Shown in pieces: positions 17,053-25,483 of a stretch of DNA of 64,000 bases. The translations under genes and the position numbers were made by a program. How positions within the stretch are numbered: position 1 is the first letter of the stretch; every line of letters begins with the position of its first letter. The DNA is from Bacillus sp. CH140a_4T (GTDB lineage: Bacteria > Bacillota > Bacilli > Bacillales > Bacillaceae_G), in contig NZ_WBPF01000021.1 in the NCBI RefSeq assembly GCF_008923725.1, positions 457,924 to 521,923 on the forward strand, read 5' to 3'. The notes below the pieces were generated by a model. It was not told where the DNA came from. It was given only the letters and a program-made list of their open reading frames with translations, and did not search any database.

Positions 17053-17583
17053 CTAATTTGTCTGTACACCCCATGTATCGATAGCAAGTAGAACAGCCGC
17101 AAGAATTGGTTCATACATACTACCTGCTTCTTTTAACTGAACGTGTAATGCTTGTATGTTCTCCTTGTATTTACTCATAATTGCTTCACTGTCTTGTTGA
17201 TTTGCATTTGCAAAAAACTCTAGTAAAAGTGGTAAATAATCAGGTAGTTCTTTATCTGTTACTTCAAAACCAGATTTTTTATAATGCTGCTTTAACTCTA
17301 GTAATTCAATACCTCTTTCTCTTTGTTCACCGGTGTTCATATACGTTAAATACATATTAGTCTTTTTACCAAAATCAAATGTATATACGTAACTATCAAT
17401 GAGTTGATCGTTCGTTTTATTTAGTACTTGTTCTATAAATGTTGTAAGTGAAGCTTTAACTTCGTCCTGTTCAATCGCTTCAACCTCTTCTTGTAATTCA
17501 GTTAAAGCTTCTCTCCACCCGATTTCTGGGTAGGAGAGAAGGAATGAAGAACATGAAAAAGCAGTTTGTAAACTTTGTTTCAT
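17053..17583 (-). CDS. narJ: Nitrate reductase molybdenum cofactor assembly chaperone
   Basis: The 176-residue cytoplasmic protein belongs to the NarJ/TorD-like chaperones, which bind NarG and allow insertion of the molybdenum cofactor before membrane attachment. The family pattern is seen in ELPDYLPLLLEFFA near residues 102-115 and in the TYMNTGEQRERGIELL segment near 79-94. It lies between narH and narI, 19 bp after narH and 17 bp before narI. A GGGG-containing ribosome site precedes the start. Confidence 0.94.
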   Translation of the reverse strand: MKQSLQTAFSCSSFLLSYPEIGWREALTELQEEVEAIEQDEVKASLTTFIEQVLNKTNDQLIDSYVYTFDFGKKTNMYLTYMNTGEQRERGIELLELKQHYKKSGFEVTDKELPDYLPLLLEFFANANQQDSEAIMSKYKENIQALHVQLKEAGSMYEPILAAVLLAIDTWGVQTN

Positions 17584-17602
17584 ATTTTTCCGCCCCCATT
17601 AT

Positions 17603-19078
17603 TTAAGAAATTGTCATACAAGAACCTGGGCCACCTGCGAAGGATAAACCACAGCTTCCTTGTTCGTTATATAAATCTGCAACTTGTTCGCGGTGAGACG
17701 TTGGGATTACGAAGCGATCTTTATATTTGGCAATCGCAAGAAGACGATACATATCTTCTACATCCTGTTTCGTTAAACCGAGTTCTTTTAATACAGCTTC
17801 ATTTGGTTCTTTATTAATTTGAAGTGCTCTCATATGCGTTCGCATTACAGCCATTTTTTTCAATGTAAGACGAATATGTGACTCATCTCCTGCAGTAAGT
17901 AAATTCGCTAAATATTGAATTGGAATACGCATATTATCAATAGCAGGGAAAACCTCTTCTGCTTGCCAGTTACTACCTTTCCCCTCCACCATATTCATAA
18001 TTGGGCTAAGCGGCGGGATATACCAAACCATTGGCATCGTGCGATACTCTGGATGAAGAGGTAGAGCGATTTTCCAATCGATAATCATTTTATAGATTGG
18101 TGACTGTTGTGCCGCTTTTATCCATTCTTCAGGAATCCCTTGTTTTTTCGCTTCAGCTGCTACTTCTGGATCATTTGGATTTAGGAAAACAGTAAGCTGA
18201 GATTCATATAAATCTTTTTCATCTTCAACAGACGCCGCTTCTTTTACTTTGTCAGCGTCATATAGCATTACCCCAATATATCGAATACGTCCTACACATG
18301 TTTCCGAACAAATTGTTGGCATCCCCGCTTCAATACGTGGGAAGCACATTGTGCATTTTTCAGCTTTATTTGTTTGCCAGTTAAAATACACTTTTTTATA
18401 CGGACAAGAAGATACGCAAAATCTCCAAGCACGACATGCATTTTGATCCACAAGAACAATCCCGTCTTCTTCACGTTTATACATCGCACCAGATGGACAA
18501 GAAGATACGCAAGATGGATTCATACAATGTTCGCATATGCGTGGTAAATACATCATAAAGACATTTTCAAAATCCGTTTTAATTTCTTCTTCCATTTTCT
18601 TTACGTTCGGGTCTTGCAATCCTGTTATATGTCCGCCTGCTAAATCATCTTCCCAGTTTGGACCCCATTCAATTTTGTCGATAAATTCACCTGTAATTGC
18701 TGATTTCGGACGAGCAACTGGTTGATGCTTACGCTGCGGGCTATTTGTTAACGTTTCATAATCATAGTTCCAAGGTTCAAAGTAATCATCAATGGTTGGT
18801 TGATCTGGATTGTGGAAAATATTCATAAGGCGCTTCATTTTCGAACCGGATTTCAGCTGAATTTCACCATTTTTCAATTCCCAGCCGCCTTTATATTTCT
18901 CTTGATCTTCCCATTGCTTTGGATAACCAATTCCCGGTTTCGTTTCTACATTATTGAAATACATATATTCAGCACCTGGACGATTTGTCCAGGTGTTTTT
19001 GCACGTTACACTACAAGTATGGCAGCCGATGCATTTATCTAGGTTCATTACCATTCCGACTTGTGCTTTAATCTTCAA
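17603..19078 (-). CDS. narH: Respiratory nitrate reductase beta subunit
   Basis: The 491-residue iron-sulfur subunit has four ferredoxin-type clusters. The motifs are CIGCHTCSVTC near residues 16-26, CEHCMNPSCVSSCP near 184-197, CRAWRFCVSSCP near 217-228, and CTMCFPRIEAGMPTIC near 244-259. In the third motif a Trp replaces one cluster Cys; this is the conserved NarH feature that gives a [3Fe-4S] cluster, not a defect. It relays electrons from NarI to NarG on the cytoplasmic side of the membrane. Its start overlaps the narG stop by 11 bases. Confidence 0.97.
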   Translation of the reverse strand: MKIKAQVGMVMNLDKCIGCHTCSVTCKNTWTNRPGAEYMYFNNVETKPGIGYPKQWEDQEKYKGGWELKNGEIQLKSGSKMKRLMNIFHNPDQPTIDDYFEPWNYDYETLTNSPQRKHQPVARPKSAITGEFIDKIEWGPNWEDDLAGGHITGLQDPNVKKMEEEIKTDFENVFMMYLPRICEHCMNPSCVSSCPSGAMYKREEDGIVLVDQNACRAWRFCVSSCPYKKVYFNWQTNKAEKCTMCFPRIEAGMPTICSETCVGRIRYIGVMLYDADKVKEAASVEDEKDLYESQLTVFLNPNDPEVAAEAKKQGIPEEWIKAAQQSPIYKMIIDWKIALPLHPEYRTMPMVWYIPPLSPIMNMVEGKGSNWQAEEVFPAIDNMRIPIQYLANLLTAGDESHIRLTLKKMAVMRTHMRALQINKEPNEAVLKELGLTKQDVEDMYRLLAIAKYKDRFVIPTSHREQVADLYNEQGSCGLSFAGGPGSCMTIS

Positions 19079-22000
19079 GCCAATCTACCTCCTTCAGTTT
19101 GCGAATTACAACGTTTAAGTCACGCTGGTTACCAGTCGGACCATAGTAGTTAAATCCATAGCTTAATTGGCCATATCCACCAATCATATGCGTTGGTTTC
19201 ACATGAATACGGGTTGGACTATTATGCGTTCCTCCGCGGGTGCTTGTTAATTTCGTACCAGGCACGTTAATGTGACGATCTTGTGCATGGTGCATAAATG
19301 CCATCCCCCTCGGTATACGGTGCGTTACAACAGCACGCGCTACAACAACTCCGTTACGGTTAAAGCACTCGATCCAATCATTATCTGCAACACCAGCTTC
19401 TTCAGCGTCCTCTTTATTCATCCAAACAGTTGGACCACCTCTAAACAGCGTTAACATCGGTAATGAATCGAAATACATACTATGAATTGACCACTTATTA
19501 TGCGGTGTTAAATAGTTTAATGTAATCTCTTTCCCTTCTACTTCCGGCCGTGATTTACGGAACGGTTTATGTTGCAGAATTGGCTTAAATGTTGCCATCG
19601 TTTCACCAAATTCTTTCATCATGTCATGATCTAAGTAGAACGATTGTCGACCGGTTATCGTTCTCCAAGGTATGAGACGTTCCACATTTGTTGTAAATGG
19701 CGAGTAACGGCGTCCACCTTTTTCTGAACCTGTAAAGGCTGGAGAAGTAATTACTGTTTTTGGCTGCGCTGTAATTTGTTCAAATGTGAAGCATTCTTCT
19801 TCACGTTCTTCTGCTAAATCACGTAGTTTTAAATCCGTTTGTTTTTCAAGTGCTTCCCATGCTTTTACAGCCATATGACCGTTTGTTGTAGAAGAAAGTG
19901 TTAATACCGCTTCAGCAGCATTGATTGCTTCTTTTATGTCTGGACAACCTTTCGCAATAGAATCCGTTCGAACGACTCCTAATCGGCTCTTTAATTGCTC
20001 ATATTCTTTTTCTGCAGACCAAGAAATCCCTTTCGTACCAATCGGTTGTTTTCCGGTATTCGGTCCTAGCGCAGTCATTTTGTCATAAATCGTTTTATAA
20101 TCCCTTTCGACAACATGAATTTGTGGCATCGTTTTACCTGGGATCGGTTCACACTCACCTTTGCTCCAATCTTTAATCTTGCCAAGTGGTTGCGCTAATT
20201 CTTGTGGTGTATCGTGAAGAAGTGGTGTTGCAACAACTTCTTTCATTGGTTCAAGATCGATTTTCTTCGCTAAATCAGACACAGCTTTAGAAAGAGAAGT
20301 GAAAATGTCCCAGTCAGAGCGTGCTTCCCACGGTGAACCGATTGCTGGATTAAATGGATGTACAAATGGATGCATATCTGTACTACTTAAATCATGCTTT
20401 TCATACCAAGTTGAAGCAGGTAAGACGATATCAGAATAAAGCGCTGTTCCAGCCATACGGAAATCTAAATTAATAAGTAAATCTAACTTCCCTTCTGGTG
20501 CTTCTTCATGCCACTTAATTTCTTCTGGTCGTAACGAATCACTATCGTCATTCATTAATCCGTTCGTTGTACCTAATAAATGTTTTAAGAAATATTCATG
20601 TCCTTTACCAGAACTTGAAATTAAGTTTGCACGCCATACGAATAAGTTGCGCGGGAAGTTATTTTTATTATCAGGATCTTCAATCGCAAATTTCAGTTCT
20701 TTATCTTTTAATTTTTGTGCAACGTATTTTCCGATTTCTTCTTGCGTTGTTGCACCAGAAGCAACAGCTTCTTTATATAATTCAACCCCATTTTTCTCGA
20801 ATGTCGGATACGAAGGTAACCAGCCAAGTCGCGCTGCTAATACGTTGTAATCACCGTGATGTTGATAACGAGAGTTGCCTTCCACTGGTGATGCTAAATG
20901 TCCAACTGGTGTATCTTCATAGCGCCATTGATCTGTTACGAAATAGAAGAAAGATGTACCGTTTTGTAATTTTGGTGGCCCTTGCCAATCTTTTGCCATC
21001 GCGATTGTTTGCCATCCTTCTGCTGGTCGTAATTTTTCTTGACCAACATAATGCGCCCAACCACCGCCGTTTACACCTTGTGCCCCAACGAGAAGAACAA
21101 GATTTAAAACGGCGCGATAAATCGTATCAGAGTTAAACCAATGGTTAATACCCGCTCCGACAATAATCATTGAGCGACCATTCGTATCAACAGCATTTTG
21201 TGCGAACTCACGAGCGATTTGAATAATAAGCTCACGTTTTACTCCTGTCATTTTCTCTTGCCATGCAGGTGTAAACGGTACGTCATCATTGAAGTCTTTC
21301 GGCTCTTGCCCGCCAAGCCCTCGGTTCACGCCGTAATTTGCTAACGTTAAGTCATATACAGTCGTAACGAACACTTCGCCTTCTTCTGTCATAACTTTTT
21401 TCACTGGAATTGTACGTTCTAATATTGTATTTCCATCATCAGAGAAGTACGGAATTTGCACCGTTTCAACAGCATCTTCCATTCCAAGTAAAGAAAGACG
21501 TGGATCAATCTTTTCACCTGTTTCTTCATCTTCTAAACGTAAGTTCCATTTCTTTTCGTTATCCCAACGTAACCCCATTGTGCCGTGAGGTGTTGCAAAA
21601 TCATTCGTATTCTCGTTCCAAAGTACAGGTTTCCATTCTCCTAACTTCGTTTCGCGTCCAATATCAGAAGCATTTAAGAAACGATCAGCAACGTATTGAT
21701 CTCCTTTTTGTTTCAATGTGACAAAGAAAGGAAAATCAGTATATTGCTTCGCATACTTTGTGAAGTATTCCACTTGATTATCTACATAAAATTCTTGTAA
21801 GATTACGTGCCCCATTGCCATCGCAAGTGCACCATCTGTACCTTGTTTCACACTAATCCAATCATCCGCAAACTTTGTAGATTCAGCGAAGTCAGGACTG
21901 ACAGAAACGACTTTCGTTCCTTTATATCGAACCTCTGCTAAAAAGTGTGCATCTGGTGTTCTCGTCATCGGTACATTTGAACCCCATGTCATAATGTAAC

Positions 22001-22751
22001 CAGAGTTATACCAGTCACTACTTTCTGGTACATCTGTTTGATCGCCCCAAATTTGCGGAGAAGCTGGTGGTAAATCTGCATACCAATCATAGAAGCTAAG
22101 CATCGGTCCACCCATAAGTTGCATAAAGCGGCTACCAGCTGCATGACTTAACATCGACATTGCTGGAATTGGTGAGAAACCGACATTTCGGTCTGGACCG
22201 TATTTCATTACTGTGTATAGTAATGACGCTGAAACGAGTTGTAACACTTCATCCCAATTCGCACGAATGAATCCCCCTTTACCACGCGCCTGCTTATACG
22301 TACGTGCTTTTTCAGGGTTTTCCACAATGCTTTTCCAAGCATCTAATGGTGACTCGTTATTTTGTAACTCCTCTTGCCACATACTCCAAAGAACACCACG
22401 TACATACGGATATTTCACACGAAGTGGACTGTAAATATACCAAGAAAAACTTGCTCCACGTGGACATCCTCGCGGTTCAAAATCAGGCATATCAGGACCT
22501 GTAGTCGGATAATTAAGCTCTTGCCCTTCCCAAGTTACAATTCCATCTTTCACATATATATTCCAACTACATGAACCAGTACAGTTTACGCCGTGTGTAG
22601 AACGTATTACTTTATCATGCTGCCAACGCTTTCTGTACACATTCTCCCATTCGCGATCTTCATATGTTTCTTGTGTATAGTTATCGTTATAACGATCTAT
22701 TGGTGAAAAATATTTTAAACGTCTCATTAGTGCTGAAGGTTTCTTCTTCAT
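19068..22751 (-). CDS. narG: Respiratory nitrate reductase alpha subunit
   Basis: The 1227-residue catalytic subunit binds the bis-MGD molybdenum cofactor and reduces nitrate to nitrite. The N-terminal FS0 cluster motif is H-x3-C-x3-C near residue 50 (HGVNCTGSC), followed by the distal Cys in PRGCPRGASF. The Mo-ligand Asp region is near YNSGYIMTWGSNVPMTRTPD, and molybdopterin-oxidoreductase segments run through the length. ATG 22751 was chosen because AAGGAG lies 8 bases upstream; a GTG three codons earlier sits inside that site. It is the first gene of narGHJI, with an Fnr box at class II spacing. Confidence 0.98.
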   Translation of the reverse strand: MKKKPSALMRRLKYFSPIDRYNDNYTQETYEDREWENVYRKRWQHDKVIRSTHGVNCTGSCSWNIYVKDGIVTWEGQELNYPTTGPDMPDFEPRGCPRGASFSWYIYSPLRVKYPYVRGVLWSMWQEELQNNESPLDAWKSIVENPEKARTYKQARGKGGFIRANWDEVLQLVSASLLYTVMKYGPDRNVGFSPIPAMSMLSHAAGSRFMQLMGGPMLSFYDWYADLPPASPQIWGDQTDVPESSDWYNSGYIMTWGSNVPMTRTPDAHFLAEVRYKGTKVVSVSPDFAESTKFADDWISVKQGTDGALAMAMGHVILQEFYVDNQVEYFTKYAKQYTDFPFFVTLKQKGDQYVADRFLNASDIGRETKLGEWKPVLWNENTNDFATPHGTMGLRWDNEKKWNLRLEDEETGEKIDPRLSLLGMEDAVETVQIPYFSDDGNTILERTIPVKKVMTEEGEVFVTTVYDLTLANYGVNRGLGGQEPKDFNDDVPFTPAWQEKMTGVKRELIIQIAREFAQNAVDTNGRSMIIVGAGINHWFNSDTIYRAVLNLVLLVGAQGVNGGGWAHYVGQEKLRPAEGWQTIAMAKDWQGPPKLQNGTSFFYFVTDQWRYEDTPVGHLASPVEGNSRYQHHGDYNVLAARLGWLPSYPTFEKNGVELYKEAVASGATTQEEIGKYVAQKLKDKELKFAIEDPDNKNNFPRNLFVWRANLISSSGKGHEYFLKHLLGTTNGLMNDDSDSLRPEEIKWHEEAPEGKLDLLINLDFRMAGTALYSDIVLPASTWYEKHDLSSTDMHPFVHPFNPAIGSPWEARSDWDIFTSLSKAVSDLAKKIDLEPMKEVVATPLLHDTPQELAQPLGKIKDWSKGECEPIPGKTMPQIHVVERDYKTIYDKMTALGPNTGKQPIGTKGISWSAEKEYEQLKSRLGVVRTDSIAKGCPDIKEAINAAEAVLTLSSTTNGHMAVKAWEALEKQTDLKLRDLAEEREEECFTFEQITAQPKTVITSPAFTGSEKGGRRYSPFTTNVERLIPWRTITGRQSFYLDHDMMKEFGETMATFKPILQHKPFRKSRPEVEGKEITLNYLTPHNKWSIHSMYFDSLPMLTLFRGGPTVWMNKEDAEEAGVADNDWIECFNRNGVVVARAVVTHRIPRGMAFMHHAQDRHINVPGTKLTSTRGGTHNSPTRIHVKPTHMIGGYGQLSYGFNYYGPTGNQRDLNVVIRKLKEVDWLED

Positions 22752-22790
22752 ACTGTTCACTCCTTTAATACGTCTCTCTTACATACCCTT

Positions 22791-22833
22791 ACTATAAAAG
22801 AGGTTGTAAAATACAGATGTGACATTTCGCACA
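22791..22833 (-). promoter_or_regulatory. Fnr box and -10 of narGHJI promoter
   Basis: TGTGA-CATTTC-GCACA at 22818-22833 matches nine of ten Fnr consensus bases. On the minus strand TATAGT lies at 22796-22791, 29.5 bp from the box centre. Confidence 0.88.
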
Positions 22834-22965
22834 GTTCAAGAGATTGTCAAAAATTCAGTAGAAAATAAGTTTGTGAGAAAATCTTTTATTCCCTTGTAAA
22901 AGTTTATGGTTTATCTAAATTATTAGGAGAATAGTATTTTGAGGTATCGACTATTTTGCAAAAGA

Positions 22966-22996
22966 AAAAACGCAGGAGAAATTCCTACGTTTTTCT
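22966..22996. terminator. Terminator-like hairpin in the 22834-23306 gap
   Basis: AAAAACG-C-AGGA pairs with TCCT-A-CGTTTTT around a 5-nt loop (one mismatch), arms 22966-22977 and 22983-22994. No gene ending here is recognised. The remaining 300 bp before moxR are A/T-rich, with a possible TATAAT near 23177 but no coding region. Confidence 0.55.
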
Positions 22997-23306
22997 TTAT
23001 AAATATATGAAAAAGAGTTTTGATATTATTTCAAAACTGCCATAAGGGAAATATCCTAAATTGAATGCAAGGAATTTTTTCTTCACGATATTATTTTATA
23101 TCAAGACATATTTCACATAAAACTAGAAATCATTATTTACCGTATTGCCCTTAGTTATGGAAACAATTATACTAGATATAATCAGAATAAATAATCTGAA
23201 TATTCTCAGAATTTAAGATAGGAGTTTTACTACTCGCAAATAGAGAGATAAATTCTATTTTCCACTAAATAGATTAGAAAACGATAATAACATTAGGAGG
23301 ATTACG

Positions 23307-24269
23307 ATGCACCAGCTTGATTCATTACATCCCATTATAGAAAAAATAATTAACAATATTGAAAAGTTAATGGTCGGAAAGCGAAAAGAAACGATCTTAG
23401 CTTTGACAGCTCTCTTAGCTGATGGTCATGTACTATTAGAAGATGTTCCTGGCGTTGGGAAAACAATGGTAGTACGTGCACTTTCTAAATCAATTGATGC
23501 TGATTACAAGCGCATTCAATTTACACCTGATTTACTGCCGTCAGATGTAACAGGTGTTTCTATTTATAATCCGAAAGAGCTCCAATTTGAGTTCAAGCCT
23601 GGACCAATCATGGGGAATTTTATACTTGCTGATGAAATTAATCGTACATCTCCAAAAACACAGTCTGCCTTACTTGAAAGTATGGAAGAAGGCAATATTA
23701 CAATAGATGGCATGACAAGACCGTTACCAAAACCGTTCTTTGTAATGGCTACACAAAATCCGGTCGAATATGAGGGAACATATCCTTTACCAGAAGCCCA
23801 GCTCGATCGTTTCTTGTTGAAACTAAAAATGGGATATCCAACACCAGAAGAAGAATTTGAAATTTTAAACCGGATGGAAAAAACGAATCCTCTCTCCCAT
23901 TTACAAGCTATTACTACAATAGAAGAATTACTTTATTTACAACAAAGCGTACGGGAAGTAAGTATGGACAAAGCAATCAAGCATTACATTGTAAAGCTTG
24001 TTAGTCAGACGCGTTCTTATAGTTCTATACAACTAGGTGCAAGTCCACGTGGCTCGATCGCTTTAATGAAAGCTTCACAAGCTTATGCATTCATCCATGG
24101 CAGAAATTATGTTATTCCTGACGATGTTAAATTTTTAGCCCCCTACGTGTTAGCTCACAGACTCATTCTAAAAATGGAGGCAAAATTTGAAGGAATTACA
24201 GGAGAACAAGTTATCGCAAAAATAGTTGCGCGAACTACCGTACCTACTCAAAGGAAGATGAACCTTTGA
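23307..24269 (+). CDS. MoxR-family AAA+ ATPase
   Basis: The 320-residue ATPase has Walker A GVGKTMV (GVGKT near residues 49-53), Walker B ILADEINRT near 110, sensor 1 VMATQNPVEYEGTYPLPEAQ near 147, and a C-terminal lid domain. MoxR proteins act as chaperones in maturing or activating partner complexes. It is followed directly by a DUF58 protein and a membrane transglutaminase, a three-gene set widespread in bacteria (yeaC-yeaD-yebA in B. subtilis). RBS AGGAGG is at proper spacing to ATG 23307. It overlaps the next gene by one base (TGATG). Confidence 0.92.
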   Translation: MHQLDSLHPIIEKIINNIEKLMVGKRKETILALTALLADGHVLLEDVPGVGKTMVVRALSKSIDADYKRIQFTPDLLPSDVTGVSIYNPKELQFEFKPGPIMGNFILADEINRTSPKTQSALLESMEEGNITIDGMTRPLPKPFFVMATQNPVEYEGTYPLPEAQLDRFLLKLKMGYPTPEEEFEILNRMEKTNPLSHLQAITTIEELLYLQQSVREVSMDKAIKHYIVKLVSQTRSYSSIQLGASPRGSIALMKASQAYAFIHGRNYVIPDDVKFLAPYVLAHRLILKMEAKFEGITGEQVIAKIVARTTVPTQRKMNL

Positions 24270-25483
24270 TGAAACGGATACTACGAGCACTCTATCATTT
24301 TACTAAGTTATCACTCATTCCGTTATGCCTAGTCTTAACATTTGTATACGCTATGCTTCAAGGAGGATTTGTAAGTTGGTTTTTGTTTTACAGTATGATT
24401 CCTATTGGCCTTTATTCACTACTGCTTCCCTTCTATGCTTTACGGAACGCCGAGGTAAAACGAACAACAAATCAAGACGAATATGTAGCAGGAGAACCCT
24501 TTTTAAGTACGATTACACTAAAAAGAAGTTTTCCTTTTCCCTTACTGTATTTAATTATAGAAGATGTGCTGCCATCACAATTTACAAATTGTAAACAAAC
24601 GAAGATGAATAAAGTAATACTCTTTCCAGGATTGAAACGAAATATTTCGTTTCAATATGCAATTGACATAATACCTAGAGGTGAGCACTCTTTTTCAAGC
24701 GTACGTGTCAAAACTGGCGATTTATTCGGTATGATGGAGAAAGAAGTAACTTTTTCAGTTCCAGATACATTTTTAGTCTACCCTCAGTATGTAGATATAA
24801 CATATCGACAAATGGAAAATCATTTCGAACAAGGAGCACTTTCAGCAAATATAAATTTAGTAAAAGACTCTACCATTTCTGTCGGTGTGAGAGACTATAA
24901 ACCTGGTGACCGCTTTTCATGGATTGATTGGAAAGCAACTGCACGAACAAACAACATTATGACGAAAGAGTTTGAACAACAGCGCAGTCATAATATTATG
25001 ATATTCATGGACAGAACCCCATCCCCTCTATTCGAATCAGTCGTCACATTTACTGCCTCTATTGTCAGGTCTGTCTTGAAGCAAAATTCACCGGCGTCAT
25101 TCATATCTGTCGGAAAAGAACGAACTTTTTTCCCTTTAGACAATGGAGATAGTCAGTTACATCAAATCTTTTGTCATTTAGCGAAGGTACAAGCAGATAG
25201 TGTATTCCCACTCTCCCGGAGTGTAGAAATGGAATTAAGAAAAATTTATGAGCCCGTCACGATTATACTCGTGACAAGCGACCTTTCTCCCGATATTCAA
25301 AAGGCGGCTGACTTTGCTGCTATAAAAAATAGAAGATTAATGGTGTTTGTCGTAAAAGAAAAAGCAAATCAACTCTCACACCGAGAACTCAGTATTCTAG
25401 AAACTCTACAAAAACGAAAAATATTTGTAAATGTGGTTTATGGAAACCAGTATACAAACGTGGTTTTTGAGGTGAGCAAATGA
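24269..25483 (+). CDS. DUF58 domain protein (YeaD-like), membrane anchored
   Basis: The 404-residue protein has two N-terminal hydrophobic segments (about 12-52), an extracytoplasmic or beta-rich middle part, and a DUF58 motif VGVRDYKPGDRFSWIDWKAT near residues 207-226, followed by a von Willebrand A-like fold (IMIFMDRTPS). It is an expected partner of the MoxR ATPase. Start ATG 24269 is used because it forms TGATG with the moxR stop; a TTG one codon earlier is the alternative. It overlaps the transglutaminase gene by four bases. Confidence 0.88.
   Translation: MKRILRALYHFTKLSLIPLCLVLTFVYAMLQGGFVSWFLFYSMIPIGLYSLLLPFYALRNAEVKRTTNQDEYVAGEPFLSTITLKRSFPFPLLYLIIEDVLPSQFTNCKQTKMNKVILFPGLKRNISFQYAIDIIPRGEHSFSSVRVKTGDLFGMMEKEVTFSVPDTFLVYPQYVDITYRQMENHFEQGALSANINLVKDSTISVGVRDYKPGDRFSWIDWKATARTNNIMTKEFEQQRSHNIMIFMDRTPSPLFESVVTFTASIVRSVLKQNSPASFISVGKERTFFPLDNGDSQLHQIFCHLAKVQADSVFPLSRSVEMELRKIYEPVTIILVTSDLSPDIQKAADFAAIKNRRLMVFVVKEKANQLSHRELSILETLQKRKIFVNVVYGNQYTNVVFEVSK

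Noticed and set aside
18400-18450. Missing Cys in a NarH cluster motif (Trp in CRAWRFC)
   Set aside because: This replacement is normal for NarH and gives the [3Fe-4S] cluster, so it is not damage.
18249-22574. Many plus-strand frames inside narH and narG
   Set aside because: Shadow frames of conserved genes; no motif or start signal.
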